64,000 bases of DNA, from contig NZ_JAKRFN010000006.1 in NCBI RefSeq assembly GCF_022348085.1, positions 265,770 through 329,769 of the forward strand, written 5' to 3'. The stretch comes from Mycobacterium sp. PSTR-4-N (lineage in GTDB: Bacteria > Actinomycetota > Actinomycetes > Mycobacteriales > Mycobacteriaceae). Below the pieces are notes generated by a model. That model had not been told where the DNA came from. It did no database searches and saw only the letters and a program-made list of their open reading frames with translations. Of this stretch, positions 45,650-57,210 are shown in pieces (position 1 is the first letter of the stretch; the number at the start of each line of letters is the position of its first letter). A program made the position numbers and the translations under genes.

Positions 45650-46165
45650 CGCGATCCTCCTTCGAGCGCATCGGCGGCCCTGGCGACCACGCCGGCGACG
45701 GCGGTGCCGACGGCGACCCCGGCGATGACGTCGCTCGGATAGTGCACACCGAGGACCAAGCGCGACAACGCCATCGGCGGGATCAGCAGCGCGGGCAGCG
45801 GCAGGCCGGTCGGGCGGGCGAGCAGCACCGCTGCCGCGGCGGTCGACGTGGCATGCGCCGACGGGAAGCTCAACCGACTCGGGGTGCCGACGTTGACCGC
45901 GATCGCCGGGTGGTGCGGACGCGCACGACGCACCACGCGCTTGATCAGGACCGCGGCGGCGTGTGCGGCGAACGCGCCGACGCCGGCGGTCACGTACTGG
46001 CGTCGCCGAGCCGGCACGAGCCAGGCACCGAGCGCGGCGACGGCGAGCCAGCCGAGGCTGTGCTCGCCGAAATGCGACAGGGCCCGCGCCCCCGGCAGCA
46101 CGCCCGGGCGGTGCGCCATCGTCGACTGCACCGCCACCAGCGCGGCATCCTCGCCGCGCGGCGGC

Positions 46166-46173
<8 letters not shown>
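45646..46173 (-). CDS. PAP2-family phosphatase, likely decaprenyl-phospho-5-phosphoribose phosphatase (Rv3807c)
   Basis: A 175-residue membrane phosphatase with all three PAP2 motifs: K-x6-RP (Lys78 to Pro86), PSAH (104-107) and SR-x5-H-x3-D (137-148). It is proposed to remove the 5-phosphate from the UbiA product to give DPR, the DprE1 substrate. The GTG at 46173 overlaps the end of glfT2 by eight bases, and the stop overlaps ubiA. The catalytic residues are intact; the substrate is inferred from context. Confidence 0.9.
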
Positions 46174-49395
<3,222 letters not shown>

Positions 49396-49509
49396 TTAGC
49401 TCACGATTCCATATCGTCACTCTGGTCCCACTAGTCACATCAGTACCATCGATCGCGTAGCACCGATCCGCGATCTACCGCCTGTAGTCCATGTATTGAG
49501 GAGACTTCC

Positions 49510-50454
49510 GTGCCGAACCGACGTCGCCGCCGGCTCTCGACAGCCCTGAGCACAGTCGCCGCTCTGGCCGTCGCAGGTCCCGTTGCAGTTGTCGCCACCA
49601 CCCAGCTGACCTCGCCGTCCGCGCAGCCGCAGCATCGCGAATTCCGCCAGGCCGCCACCATCACCGACCTGCCCGGTGAGTTGATCTCCGCACTGTCGCA
49701 AGGGCTTTCGCAGTTCGGGATCAACCTGCCGCCGCTGCCCACGGGCCTGCTGACCGGCACCGGCGCCACCTCGCCGACCACCCTGACCCCCGGACTGGGC
49801 ACGGGCCTGGGCACCGGCCTCGGCGCGCCGTCGCTCACCGACCCCGGGCTGGCCAACCCCGCGCTGACCAGTCCGATCGGCGCCACCCCGTCGCTGACCG
49901 ACCCGGCCCTGAGCTCACCCGGCCTCACCACACCGTCTCTCACGGATCCGGCCCTGAGCGCGCCCGGGCTGACCACCCCCGGCCTCACGACGCCGGCGTT
50001 GACCACACCGTCGCTGACCACGCCGGCCGGGCTCACCACGCCGGGCCTCAGCACGCCGCCGGCGCTGACCGACCCTGTCCTGGGCGCGGCCCCGATCTCG
50101 ACGGCGGGACTCGGCGCGGGCGAGGTACCGATCTCGGCGCCCATCGGCCTCGATCCGGCGCTGGGCGCGGGCTACCCGATCCTCGGCGACCCGTCCCTGG
50201 CCGCCACCCAGCCGGTGGCCTCCAGCAGCGGCGGCCTGCTCGGTGATCTGACCAGCGCTGCCAACTCCCTCGGCGCGGGCGAGGCCATCGACCTGCTCAA
50301 GGGCGTGTTGATGCCGGCGATCATGTCGGCGGTCAAGCCCCCGGCGGCAGCAGCTGCCGCAGCCCCCGCCGCGGCAGTCGATGCGGCGGGCGCCGCGGCC
50401 GCCCCGGCTCAGGCCGGGCTGGGCGCCGCAGAGGCGGCGCTCGACGCCGGCTAG
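49510..50454 (+). CDS. erp: Exported repetitive protein Erp (PirG-like)
   Basis: A 314-residue surface protein. A basic, hydrophobic N-terminal signal (about 1-35) is followed by a variable domain, a central block of PxLTxP repeats (about 107-189), and an Ala-rich C-terminal part with a hydrophobic segment (about 255-295) that may anchor it. Erp is a virulence-associated envelope protein whose repeat number varies between species; here the repeats are PALTSP/PSLTDP/PGLTTP rather than PGLTS. GTG 49510 has a clear ribosome site (GAGGAG about seven bases upstream). It is divergent from glf, as in M. tuberculosis. Confidence 0.92.
   Translation: MPNRRRRRLSTALSTVAALAVAGPVAVVATTQLTSPSAQPQHREFRQAATITDLPGELISALSQGLSQFGINLPPLPTGLLTGTGATSPTTLTPGLGTGLGTGLGAPSLTDPGLANPALTSPIGATPSLTDPALSSPGLTTPSLTDPALSAPGLTTPGLTTPALTTPSLTTPAGLTTPGLSTPPALTDPVLGAAPISTAGLGAGEVPISAPIGLDPALGAGYPILGDPSLAATQPVASSSGGLLGDLTSAANSLGAGEAIDLLKGVLMPAIMSAVKPPAAAAAAAPAAAVDAAGAAAAPAQAGLGAAEAALDAG
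49828..50076 (+). repeat. Erp PxLTxP coding repeats
   Basis: Residues 107-189 of Erp consist of about fourteen imperfect five- to seven-residue units (PSLTD, PALTS, PGLTT, PALTT and similar). At DNA level the GC-rich units are diverged, so expansion looks old. Confidence 0.8.
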
Positions 50455-50482
50455 TACCGCCCACGACCGAGACCACCCACGA

Positions 50483-50522
50483 CGACGGCACCGTAGAAGC
50501 CACGCGCTCTGCGGTGCCGTCG
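50483..50522 (+). terminator. Hairpin downstream of erp
   Basis: CGACGGCACCG and CGGTGCCGTCG form a perfect 11-base-pair stem with an 18-base loop, 28 bases after the erp stop. There is no U-tract, so it may be an intrinsic-like mycobacterial terminator or an mRNA end protector. Confidence 0.5.
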
Positions 50523-50565
50523 GCGCGTCCGCGTGTCGGAACACCAGTAACAGCTGACACATACG

Positions 50566-50571
50566 TAACAT
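50566..50571 (+). promoter_or_regulatory. -10 hexamer TAACAT of a leaderless promoter
   Basis: TAACAT ends six bases before GTG 50578, so the predicted transcript begins on the start codon. No ribosome binding site is present. Confidence 0.5.
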
Positions 50572-50577
50572 CAGCCC

Positions 50578-52194
50578 GTGCTGTGTCGTCGTCCGAGGTC
50601 GACACTGATCGCCGCGCTGGCGGGGACGGTGTTACTCACCGCGCTGCTGGTGCGCGCAATCGTCGCCGCCGGTCCGTCACCCGCCCCCGCGATCGCCGCT
50701 CCGCAGATGGCGTCGCAGCCGCTGGCAGAGATCGGCGGGGGCCGCACCGTCCGCGAGATCCATCAGGACACCCCGTTCTCGATGGTCGCGCTGACCTCTG
50801 GTGACCTGACGGGCACCACTGCACGCGTCCGAGCGAAGAAATCCGACGGCAGCTGGGGACCGTGGTACGACGCCGAGGCGCTCGAGGGTGTGGGCCCGAG
50901 CAGTCACGCCGCCCCGCGCGGCACCGAACCCGTGTTCGTCGGACGCACCACGACGGTTCAAATCGAGGTGACCCGCCCGCCCGACGCTCCCGTCACCGGA
51001 CCTGCGGGCCCCGCGCAGGAGCCACGCCCGGGCCTCGGCTACATCCCGGCCACCGTCGAGCAACCCTTCGGGGAGAACATCAACGCCGTCCTGATCAGCC
51101 CGCCTCAGACACCGGTCGATCTGCTTCCCCTGCCCAACGCCGCCACCCCGCCGGGGCAACCGCCCAGCATCATCAACCGCGCCGCCTGGGGCGCCGACGA
51201 ATCGATGCGCTGCGGAGAACCGCGCTACGACAGCAAGATCCAGGCCGGAGTGGTGCACCACTCCGCGGGGAGCAACGACTACACACCACAGGATTCCGCG
51301 GGGATCGTCCGCTCGATCTACGAGTACCACACCCGCACCCTGGGCTGGTGCGACATCGCCTACAACGCATTGGTCGACAAGTACGGACAGGTGTTCGAGG
51401 GGCGCGCCGGCGGCATGACCCGGCCGGTCGAGGGCAGCCACACCGGTGGGTTCAACCGCAACACCTGGGGCGTGGCGATGCTCGGCAACTTCACCGACGT
51501 GCCTCCCACGCCCATCCAATTGCGCACCACAGCACGACTTCTCGGTTGGGTGCTGGGCCAGGCGGGGGTCGACCCGCGTGGCACGGTGGTGTTGCCGTCC
51601 GAAGGCGGGGCCTTCACCAAGTTCCCGTTCGGCTCGTCACCGACGCTGCCGACCATCTTCACCCATCGCGACGTGGGCAACACAGAGTGTCCGGGCAACG
51701 CCGCCTACGCGCTCATGCCCCAGATCCGCGAGATGGCAGCGGCATTCAACGAACCACCCGGGGCCGATCTGCTGATCGAGCAACTACGCGGCGGAGCCAT
51801 CTTCACCACGTGGGAAAAGCTGGGCGGCATCCGCAGCTATCTGGGCAAGCCCACCTCACCCGAAGCGTCCGGAGAGGGCGCCACCCGGTATGCCACCTTC
51901 GAGCACGGGGCCGTCTACTGGTCCCCCACGACGGGTGCCGAGCCGATCACCGGCGAGCTCTACAACGCCTGGGGCACACTGGGATTCGAGCGAGGCGCCC
52001 TCGGCCTGCCGACCAGCGCCGAGATCGCCGAACCGCAGTGGATCGTGCAGAACTTCCAACACGGAACGCTCAACTTCGACCGGGAGAAGGGCACGGTCAC
52101 CCGCGTGACCGACGGCATCCCGGTCGAGCTGACCCGCCGGGTCGACAACCCCGTACAACTCGAGCGATTCACGCCCCCGATCAACCCGGCCTGA
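50578..52194 (+). CDS. Secreted peptidoglycan amidase/recognition protein with LGFP repeats (Rv3811-like)
   Basis: A 538-residue exported protein: signal peptide (about 1-40), a beta-rich domain (about 50-140), an amidase_2/PGRP domain (about 195-390) and C-terminal LGFP repeats (about 410-510, such as LGGIRSYLGKPTS and LGFERGALGLPTS). Zinc ligand candidates are the histidine in GVVHHSAG, the histidine in FTHRDVG and the cysteine in NTECPGN, the pattern of active PGRP-type N-acetylmuramoyl-L-alanine amidases. LGFP repeats bind the cell wall core. It probably remodels or anchors peptidoglycan beneath arabinogalactan. GTG 50578 is leaderless by promoter position. Confidence 0.88.
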   Translation: MLCRRPRSTLIAALAGTVLLTALLVRAIVAAGPSPAPAIAAPQMASQPLAEIGGGRTVREIHQDTPFSMVALTSGDLTGTTARVRAKKSDGSWGPWYDAEALEGVGPSSHAAPRGTEPVFVGRTTTVQIEVTRPPDAPVTGPAGPAQEPRPGLGYIPATVEQPFGENINAVLISPPQTPVDLLPLPNAATPPGQPPSIINRAAWGADESMRCGEPRYDSKIQAGVVHHSAGSNDYTPQDSAGIVRSIYEYHTRTLGWCDIAYNALVDKYGQVFEGRAGGMTRPVEGSHTGGFNRNTWGVAMLGNFTDVPPTPIQLRTTARLLGWVLGQAGVDPRGTVVLPSEGGAFTKFPFGSSPTLPTIFTHRDVGNTECPGNAAYALMPQIREMAAAFNEPPGADLLIEQLRGGAIFTTWEKLGGIRSYLGKPTSPEASGEGATRYATFEHGAVYWSPTTGAEPITGELYNAWGTLGFERGALGLPTSAEIAEPQWIVQNFQHGTLNFDREKGTVTRVTDGIPVELTRRVDNPVQLERFTPPINPA

Positions 52195-52209
52195 CCGAAC
52201 CCGGGTCGG

Positions 52210-53022
52210 TCAGCCCCAGAACCGCTCCAGCACCCGCGCGACGCCATCCTCGGCGTTGGTCGCCGTCACCTCGTCCGCGGCCGCGACCGCGTCGGGATGC
52301 GCGTTGCCCATCGCGACTCCCAGCCCCGCCCACGCCAGCATCGGCACATCGTTGGGCATGTCACCGAACGTGACGATCTGCGCGGCGTCGATGCCGAGCG
52401 GCGCACTCAATTCCGCGATCCCGGTCGCCTTGCTGATCCCGGTGGGGACGATCTCGATCAGGCCGTTGTTGGTGGAGTACGTGATGTCGCCGGCCGCACC
52501 GACATGCTCGATCAGGGCCGCGGCCATGTCGGCACTGCGCGCCCCCGCCTTGCGGATCAGGAGCTTCACCGCCGGCGCGCTGAGCAGATCCGCCAGCGAC
52601 ACCTCCGTGTTGTCCGGGTTGAGCCACGCGTGTTCGTAACCCGGAGAACTGACGAACTGCGGGGTCGCGGCGTCATGGGCGGATCTGCCCACCCGTTCGA
52701 CCGCCAGACCGGCGCCGGGAATCACTCGCGCAGCGATCTCGGCCAGCTGTGCGAGTTGGTCGGCAGACAGGGTGCGCGCGCTGATGATTCGATCCACGGA
52801 CGGGTCGTAGATCACCGCGCCGTTCGCGCACACCGCCATCGGCGCGAAACCCAACTGATCGACGATCGGGGTGATCCAGCGCGGCGGCCTGCCCGTGGCG
52901 AGCACGAATCGCGCGCCGGAATCGACGACGGCGCGGACCGCCTCGCGGGTGCGCGGGCTGACCGTTTCGTCCTCGTCGAGCAGGGTGCCGTCGACATCTG
53001 TCGCCACGAGTTCGGGCGTCAC
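52210..53022 (-). CDS. HAD-superfamily (Cof-type) phosphatase (Rv3813c-like)
   Basis: A 270-residue HAD hydrolase with the nucleophile motif DVDGTLLD (Asp9 and Asp11), LATGRPPRW as motif II region, and the metal motif GDMPNDVPML. A cap domain between about residues 80 and 190 is of the Cof/IIB type, which acts on sugar phosphates or flavin phosphates. GTG 53022 overlaps the stop of the acyltransferase gene upstream in GTGA. It is the third gene of a minus-strand run with the two acyltransferases and is convergent with the amidase gene (15-base gap). Confidence 0.88.
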   Translation of the reverse strand: MTPELVATDVDGTLLDEDETVSPRTREAVRAVVDSGARFVLATGRPPRWITPIVDQLGFAPMAVCANGAVIYDPSVDRIISARTLSADQLAQLAEIAARVIPGAGLAVERVGRSAHDAATPQFVSSPGYEHAWLNPDNTEVSLADLLSAPAVKLLIRKAGARSADMAAALIEHVGAAGDITYSTNNGLIEIVPTGISKATGIAELSAPLGIDAAQIVTFGDMPNDVPMLAWAGLGVAMGNAHPDAVAAADEVTATNAEDGVARVLERFWG

Positions 53023-53765
53023 GCCGATCCTTTCCGCTTGCGGGCCCGCGCGGCGAGCTCCTCTTCTTCGCGCCGGGCAGCCTCGACCGGGGTGGGCGCG
53101 CTTCCACCGAGCCGGCGCGGTAACCACGCCGCCCCGGCCGGTGCCGGGTACCCCTGTTGCGCGTCGTGCAGCAACGCGGTCATCGCCTCCCGCATCCGGC
53201 CGCTGAGCTCATCGACACCGACGTCAGGGACGATCGGTTCGCCCACCGCTACGGTGACCGGAATCTTATTGCGGCCCAACGCTCGTGGTTGGTCCTTGGT
53301 CCAGATCCGCTGCGCACCCCAGACGATCAGCGGCACGATCGGCACCTGTGCCTCACGCGCCATGCGGGCGGCCCCACTCTTGAACTCCTTGAGCTCGAAG
53401 CTGCGGCTGATGGTGGCCTCGGGGTAGACCCCGACGATCTCCCCGGCCCGCAGCGCCTCGACGGCGTGGACATATGCTTGCGCGCCGGCCGTGCGATCCA
53501 CCGGAATGGTCTTGGTGTGCTTGATCAGATAGGCGACGACCTTCACCTCGTTCATCTCGGCCTTGATCATGAACCGCATCCGGCGACCCCGGTGCATGGC
53601 AGCCAGCGCGGCAGGCAGCCAGTCGACGTAGCTGGTGTGGTTGATCGCGATGACCGCCCCGCCCGAGGTGGGCATGTTCTCCAACCCGCGGAACGTGATC
53701 GTCGTTCCGGTGGCCCGGACCAACAGCGTCGCCGCGATCTCGAGCGAGCGGAAGACCGGCTCCAC
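53019..53765 (-). CDS. 1-acylglycerol-3-phosphate acyltransferase-family protein (PlsC-like, first of two paralogs)
   Basis: A 248-residue membrane-associated acyltransferase with the NHTSYVDW form of the NHx4D catalytic motif (about residues 42-49), VGVYPEATIS as the EGTR-equivalent, and VPIVPLIVWGA. A short N-terminal amphipathic part and a charged C-terminal tail (RREEEELAARARKRK) are present. It shares most of its sequence pattern with the neighbouring protein at 53769-54539, so the two arose by duplication; M. tuberculosis has three here (Rv3814c-Rv3816c). Acyl donor and acceptor are unknown. GTG 53765 follows its paralog by three bases. Confidence 0.88.
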   Translation of the reverse strand: MEPVFRSLEIAATLLVRATGTTITFRGLENMPTSGGAVIAINHTSYVDWLPAALAAMHRGRRMRFMIKAEMNEVKVVAYLIKHTKTIPVDRTAGAQAYVHAVEALRAGEIVGVYPEATISRSFELKEFKSGAARMAREAQVPIVPLIVWGAQRIWTKDQPRALGRNKIPVTVAVGEPIVPDVGVDELSGRMREAMTALLHDAQQGYPAPAGAAWLPRRLGGSAPTPVEAARREEEELAARARKRKGSA

Positions 53766-53768
53766 GGC

Positions 53769-54539
53769 TTATCCCGGTGCCTCGGCTGACGGCCCCGCCC
53801 GGCGGGCGGCCTTGGCGGCCGCCTCCTCGGCGTCCATCCGGTTGGCCTCGGCCAGGGTCGGCGCACCGCCGCCGAGGCGATGCGGCACCCAGAACTCACC
53901 GGGAGGATGCGGCCCGTACGCGTCCTGCACCTCGGTCAGCAGGTGCTGCATGCGCGAATGCAGCAGCGCGGTCAATTCGGCCGCGGGCAACGTCGGAGGG
54001 ATGGGAGCGCCCACCGCCACCGAGATCGGCACCTTGGGTCGCCACATCTTCTTCGGGTGGCCCTTGGTCCAGATTCGCTGAGCGCCCCACACGATGTGCG
54101 GCACGATCGGCACCCCCGCGTCGATCGCCATCCGGGCCGCGCCGGACTTGAAGTCCTTGATCTCGAAACTGCGGCTGATCGTGGCCTCGGGGTAGACACC
54201 GACGAACTCACCGTCGGAGAGCTTCTGCACCGCCTCGGCGTACGACGCCGCGCCGCTGTCCCGGTCGACCGCGATGTGGCGCAGGCTGCGCATGATCGGC
54301 CCGGTGACCTTGTGGTCGAAGACCTCCTTCTTGGCCATGAACCGGACCTTGCGGCCCAGGTGCTGCTGGTAGGCGGGCAGCCCGGCGAAGGTGAAGTCGA
54401 AGTAGCTGGTGTGGTTGATCGCGATCACCGCACCGCCGGTGCGGGGCAGGTTCTCGACGCCGGTGACGGTGAAGGTCAGGCCCTGCGCGCGCCAGACGAG
54501 CCGGGCGAGCTGGATGACAGTGCCGTATACCGGTTCCAC
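53769..54539 (-). CDS. 1-acylglycerol-3-phosphate acyltransferase-family protein (PlsC-like, second paralog)
   Basis: A 256-residue acyltransferase with NHTSYFDF (about residues 41-48), VGVYPEATIS and VPIVPHIVWGAQRIWTKGHPKK, closely similar to its downstream neighbour. GTG 54539 (VEPVYGTV) is chosen by analogy with the paralog start (MEPVFRSL), and longer readings upstream run into the divergent phosphotransferase gene. It is the first gene of the run acyltransferase-acyltransferase-HAD, which may process one envelope lipid. Confidence 0.87.
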   Translation of the reverse strand: MEPVYGTVIQLARLVWRAQGLTFTVTGVENLPRTGGAVIAINHTSYFDFTFAGLPAYQQHLGRKVRFMAKKEVFDHKVTGPIMRSLRHIAVDRDSGAASYAEAVQKLSDGEFVGVYPEATISRSFEIKDFKSGAARMAIDAGVPIVPHIVWGAQRIWTKGHPKKMWRPKVPISVAVGAPIPPTLPAAELTALLHSRMQHLLTEVQDAYGPHPPGEFWVPHRLGGGAPTLAEANRMDAEEAAAKAARRAGPSAEAPG

Positions 54540-54576
54540 AGGCGCCAGCGTAGTGCGTGGCACAGTGGGCCTCGCC

Positions 54577-55269
54577 GTGAGTACGCCGAGCCGATCGATG
54601 CCCGTCCCGGCCGTCGTGTCCCGGGTCGCGGGCGGGCGGCCGGTGACCGCGGTGTGGGTGAACGAGCTGGGCGGGGTCACGTTCGCCGTCGGCCGTCCTC
54701 CGGCCGAGTACGTCAAAACCTACCCGGAACCGGTGGCCCACCTGCTCGTCGACGAGGCGGTGCGGCTGGCATGGGCTCGTCGCCACGCGACCGTGCCCGA
54801 GGTGCGGGACAGCGGTCGCGGCTGGTTGCACACCGCGGCCCTGCCCGGTCGCTCGGCTGTCGACGCGCAGTGGACCGGCCGACCCGTCGATGCTGCCCGC
54901 GCAATCGGCGCCGGGCTGCGCGCGCTGCACGATGCCCTGCCGGTGGCCGACTGTCCGTTCGGCGCACCGTCCTGGATCGGCGAGGGCGCTCCCCCACCTG
55001 AGCGGCTCGTGGTGTGCCACGGCGACGCCTGCGCCCCCAACACTCTGATGGCTGACGACGGCTCGTTCGCCGGCCACGTCGACCTCGGCGACCTGGGCGT
55101 GGCTGACCGGTGGGCCGACCTCGCCATCGCCACGATGTCGCTGGACTGGAACTATCCGGGCGGCGAGTGGGAGGCGGTGCTGCTCGCCGCCTACGGGGCG
55201 GCACCGGACGCCGAACGCATCGCGTTCTACCGGCACCGGTGGAACGACGAGCCCGCGCGGCCGGGCTAA
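54577..55269 (+). CDS. Aminoglycoside phosphotransferase-family (APH) kinase-like protein (Rv3817-like)
   Basis: A protein of about 230 residues of the APH/choline kinase fold: an N-lobe with VTAVWVNELGGVTFAV and YVKTYP (lysine for ATP), then LPGRSA, the catalytic loop CHGDACAPNTL, and the metal-site stretch HVDLGDLGVADRW. The substrate is unknown; family membership does not imply antibiotic resistance. The start is uncertain among GTG 54553, GTG 54577 and ATG 54598, none with a good ribosome site. It is divergent from the acyltransferase operon. Confidence 0.8.
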   Translation: MSTPSRSMPVPAVVSRVAGGRPVTAVWVNELGGVTFAVGRPPAEYVKTYPEPVAHLLVDEAVRLAWARRHATVPEVRDSGRGWLHTAALPGRSAVDAQWTGRPVDAARAIGAGLRALHDALPVADCPFGAPSWIGEGAPPPERLVVCHGDACAPNTLMADDGSFAGHVDLGDLGVADRWADLAIATMSLDWNYPGGEWEAVLLAAYGAAPDAERIAFYRHRWNDEPARPG

Positions 55270-55306
55270 GCTGGCAGACGAGCAAGCAGTCGTCAGAGGG
55301 GTATTT

Positions 55307-56869
55307 GTGCAGGTCACCAGTGTCGGGCACGCCGGCTTTCGCATCGACACCACGGCCGGGAGCATCCTGTGTGATCCGTGGGTGACGCCGGCGTATTTCG
55401 CCTCCTGGTTCCCGTTCCCGGACAACAGCGGCTTGGACTGGACCGCTCTGGGCGACGTCGACTACCTCTACGTCTCGCACCTGCACAAGGACCACTTCGA
55501 CCCCGTGATCCTGCGCGATCACGTCCGCAAGGACGCCGTCGTGCTGCTGCCGGACTATCCGGTGCCGGATCTACGCCGTGAGCTCGAGAAGCTCGGCTTC
55601 CACCGGTTCTTCGAGACCACCGATTCAGTGAAGCACCGCGTCAGCGGTCCCAAGGGCGACCTCGAGGTGATGATCATCGCGCTGCGGGCTCCCGCGGACG
55701 GCCCCATCGGCGACTCCGGTCTCGTGGTTTCCGACGGCGAGACGGTTGCGTTCAACATGAACGACGCCCGGCCGGTCGATCTCGACGTGCTGGCCGCCGA
55801 TTTCGGTCAGGTCGACGTTCACATGCTCCAGTACTCGGGGGCGATCTGGTACCCGATGGTCTACGACATGCCCGACCGGGCAAAGCACGCATTCGGGGTG
55901 CAGAAGCGTCAGCGACAGATGGACCGGTGCCGGCAGTACATCGCGCAGGTCGGCGCCACATGGGTGGTGCCATCGGCGGGTCCGCCGTGTTTCCTGGACC
56001 CCGAACTGCGTGACCTCAACGACGACCACGGCGACCCGGCGAACATCTTCCCCGACCAGGTGGTGTTCCTGGACCAGATGGCCGCCCACGGGCACACCGG
56101 CGGGCTGTTGATGATTCCCGGCTCGACGGCGAGTTTCACCGGCTCTGCGCTGGATTCGCTGCACCACCCGTTGCCCGACGACGAGGTCCGAGCGATCTTC
56201 ACCACCGGCAAGGCCGACTACATTGCGGCCTACGCCGAGCGGATGGCCCCGGTGCTGGCCGCCGAGAAGGCCTCCTGGGCGCCGGCGGCGGGCGAGCCGC
56301 TACTCGAGCCCCTGCGGGACCTGTTCGAGCCGATCATGTCGGCCTCCGACCAGATCTGCGACGGTATCGGCTATCCCGTCGAGCTGCGGCTGGAGTCCCG
56401 GGACCATCGAGAAACAGTGGTGCTCGACTTCCCCAAACGCGCTGTGCGGGAACCGATCCCGGACGAGAAGTTCCGCTACGGCTTCGAGATTCCCGCCGAG
56501 CTGGTGCGGACGGTCGTTCGTGACCGGGAACCGGACTGGGTGAACACGATCTTCCTGTCCACGCGGTTCCGCGCCTGGCGGGTCGGTGGGTACAACGAGT
56601 ACCTGTACACGTTCTTCAAATGCCTGACCGACGAGCGCATCGCCTACGCCGACGGTTGGTTCGCCGAGGCCCACGACGACACCGCGTCGATCACGCTGGA
56701 CGGGTGGGAGATTCAGCGCCGCTGTCCCCATCTGAAGGCTGATCTGTCGAAGTTCGGTGTGGTGGAGGGAACCACGCTGACGTGCAATCTGCACGGTTGG
56801 CAATGGAACCTCGAGAACGGCCGGTGCCTGACCACCAAGGGCCACGAGCTGAGGTCGCAGAAGCTGTGA
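55307..56869 (+). CDS. MBL-fold hydrolase fused to a Rieske [2Fe-2S] domain (Rv3818-like)
   Basis: A 520-residue two-domain protein. Residues about 1-270 form a UlaG/CMP-NeuAc-hydroxylase-like MBL domain with HLHKDH at 58-63. The C-terminal part carries a Rieske cluster site with Cys473-Pro-His and Cys493-x2-His (CPHLKAD, then CNLHGWQW). This domain pairing in the reverse order resembles CMP-N-acetylneuraminate hydroxylase, so an oxygenase on a sugar-like substrate is possible but unproven. GTG 55307 has a ribosome site (AGAGGGG). The end overlaps the small gene downstream in GTGA. Confidence 0.88.
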   Translation: MQVTSVGHAGFRIDTTAGSILCDPWVTPAYFASWFPFPDNSGLDWTALGDVDYLYVSHLHKDHFDPVILRDHVRKDAVVLLPDYPVPDLRRELEKLGFHRFFETTDSVKHRVSGPKGDLEVMIIALRAPADGPIGDSGLVVSDGETVAFNMNDARPVDLDVLAADFGQVDVHMLQYSGAIWYPMVYDMPDRAKHAFGVQKRQRQMDRCRQYIAQVGATWVVPSAGPPCFLDPELRDLNDDHGDPANIFPDQVVFLDQMAAHGHTGGLLMIPGSTASFTGSALDSLHHPLPDDEVRAIFTTGKADYIAAYAERMAPVLAAEKASWAPAAGEPLLEPLRDLFEPIMSASDQICDGIGYPVELRLESRDHRETVVLDFPKRAVREPIPDEKFRYGFEIPAELVRTVVRDREPDWVNTIFLSTRFRAWRVGGYNEYLYTFFKCLTDERIAYADGWFAEAHDDTASITLDGWEIQRRCPHLKADLSKFGVVEGTTLTCNLHGWQWNLENGRCLTTKGHELRSQKL

Positions 56870-57210
56870 GCCTCGGCGCCCCCGCGAGCCCGTTCTACGA
56901 CGACGGGCTCATCCAGCTCGACCGCGAAGCACTGACGTTGCGCCGCTACCACTTTCCGTCGGGTACCTCGAAGATCATCCCGCTGCGTGACATCCGCGGC
57001 TACCAGGTCAGCCCGCTGGGGCTGTTCATGTCGCGATTTCGGCTGTGGGGCACCGACTTCCGGCATTGGCTGCCCCTGGACGTGAACCGGCCGCTCAAGT
57101 CCACGCTGGTCGTCCTCGACGTGCGCGGCGCCTTCCCGCGGCCTGCCTGTACGCCCGTACACCCGAACGCGTTCGTCGACCTGCTCGACAAGCTGCTGAA
57201 CGATCGCTAA
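56866..57210 (+). CDS. Small protein of unknown function coupled to the Rieske/MBL gene (Rv3819-like)
   Basis: A 114-residue soluble protein. It has alternating strands ([32 protein letters not shown]) and a C-terminal helix ([13 protein letters not shown]), an outline resembling a small PH-like barrel, though I cannot name a family. GTG 56866 overlaps the upstream stop (GTGA), so it is very likely made together with the Rieske/MBL protein and may be its partner. Its stop overlaps the serS stop on the other strand by two bases. Confidence 0.8.
   Translation: MSLGAPASPFYDDGLIQLDREALTLRRYHFPSGTSKIIPLRDIRGYQVSPLGLFMSRFRLWGTDFRHWLPLDVNRPLKSTLVVLDVRGAFPRPACTPVHPNAFVDLLDKLLNDR

Noticed and set aside
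49440..50144. Repetitive antisense frame (GVVSPGVV-like units) over erp
   Set aside because: Mirror of the Erp repeats; no start signal and no independent support.
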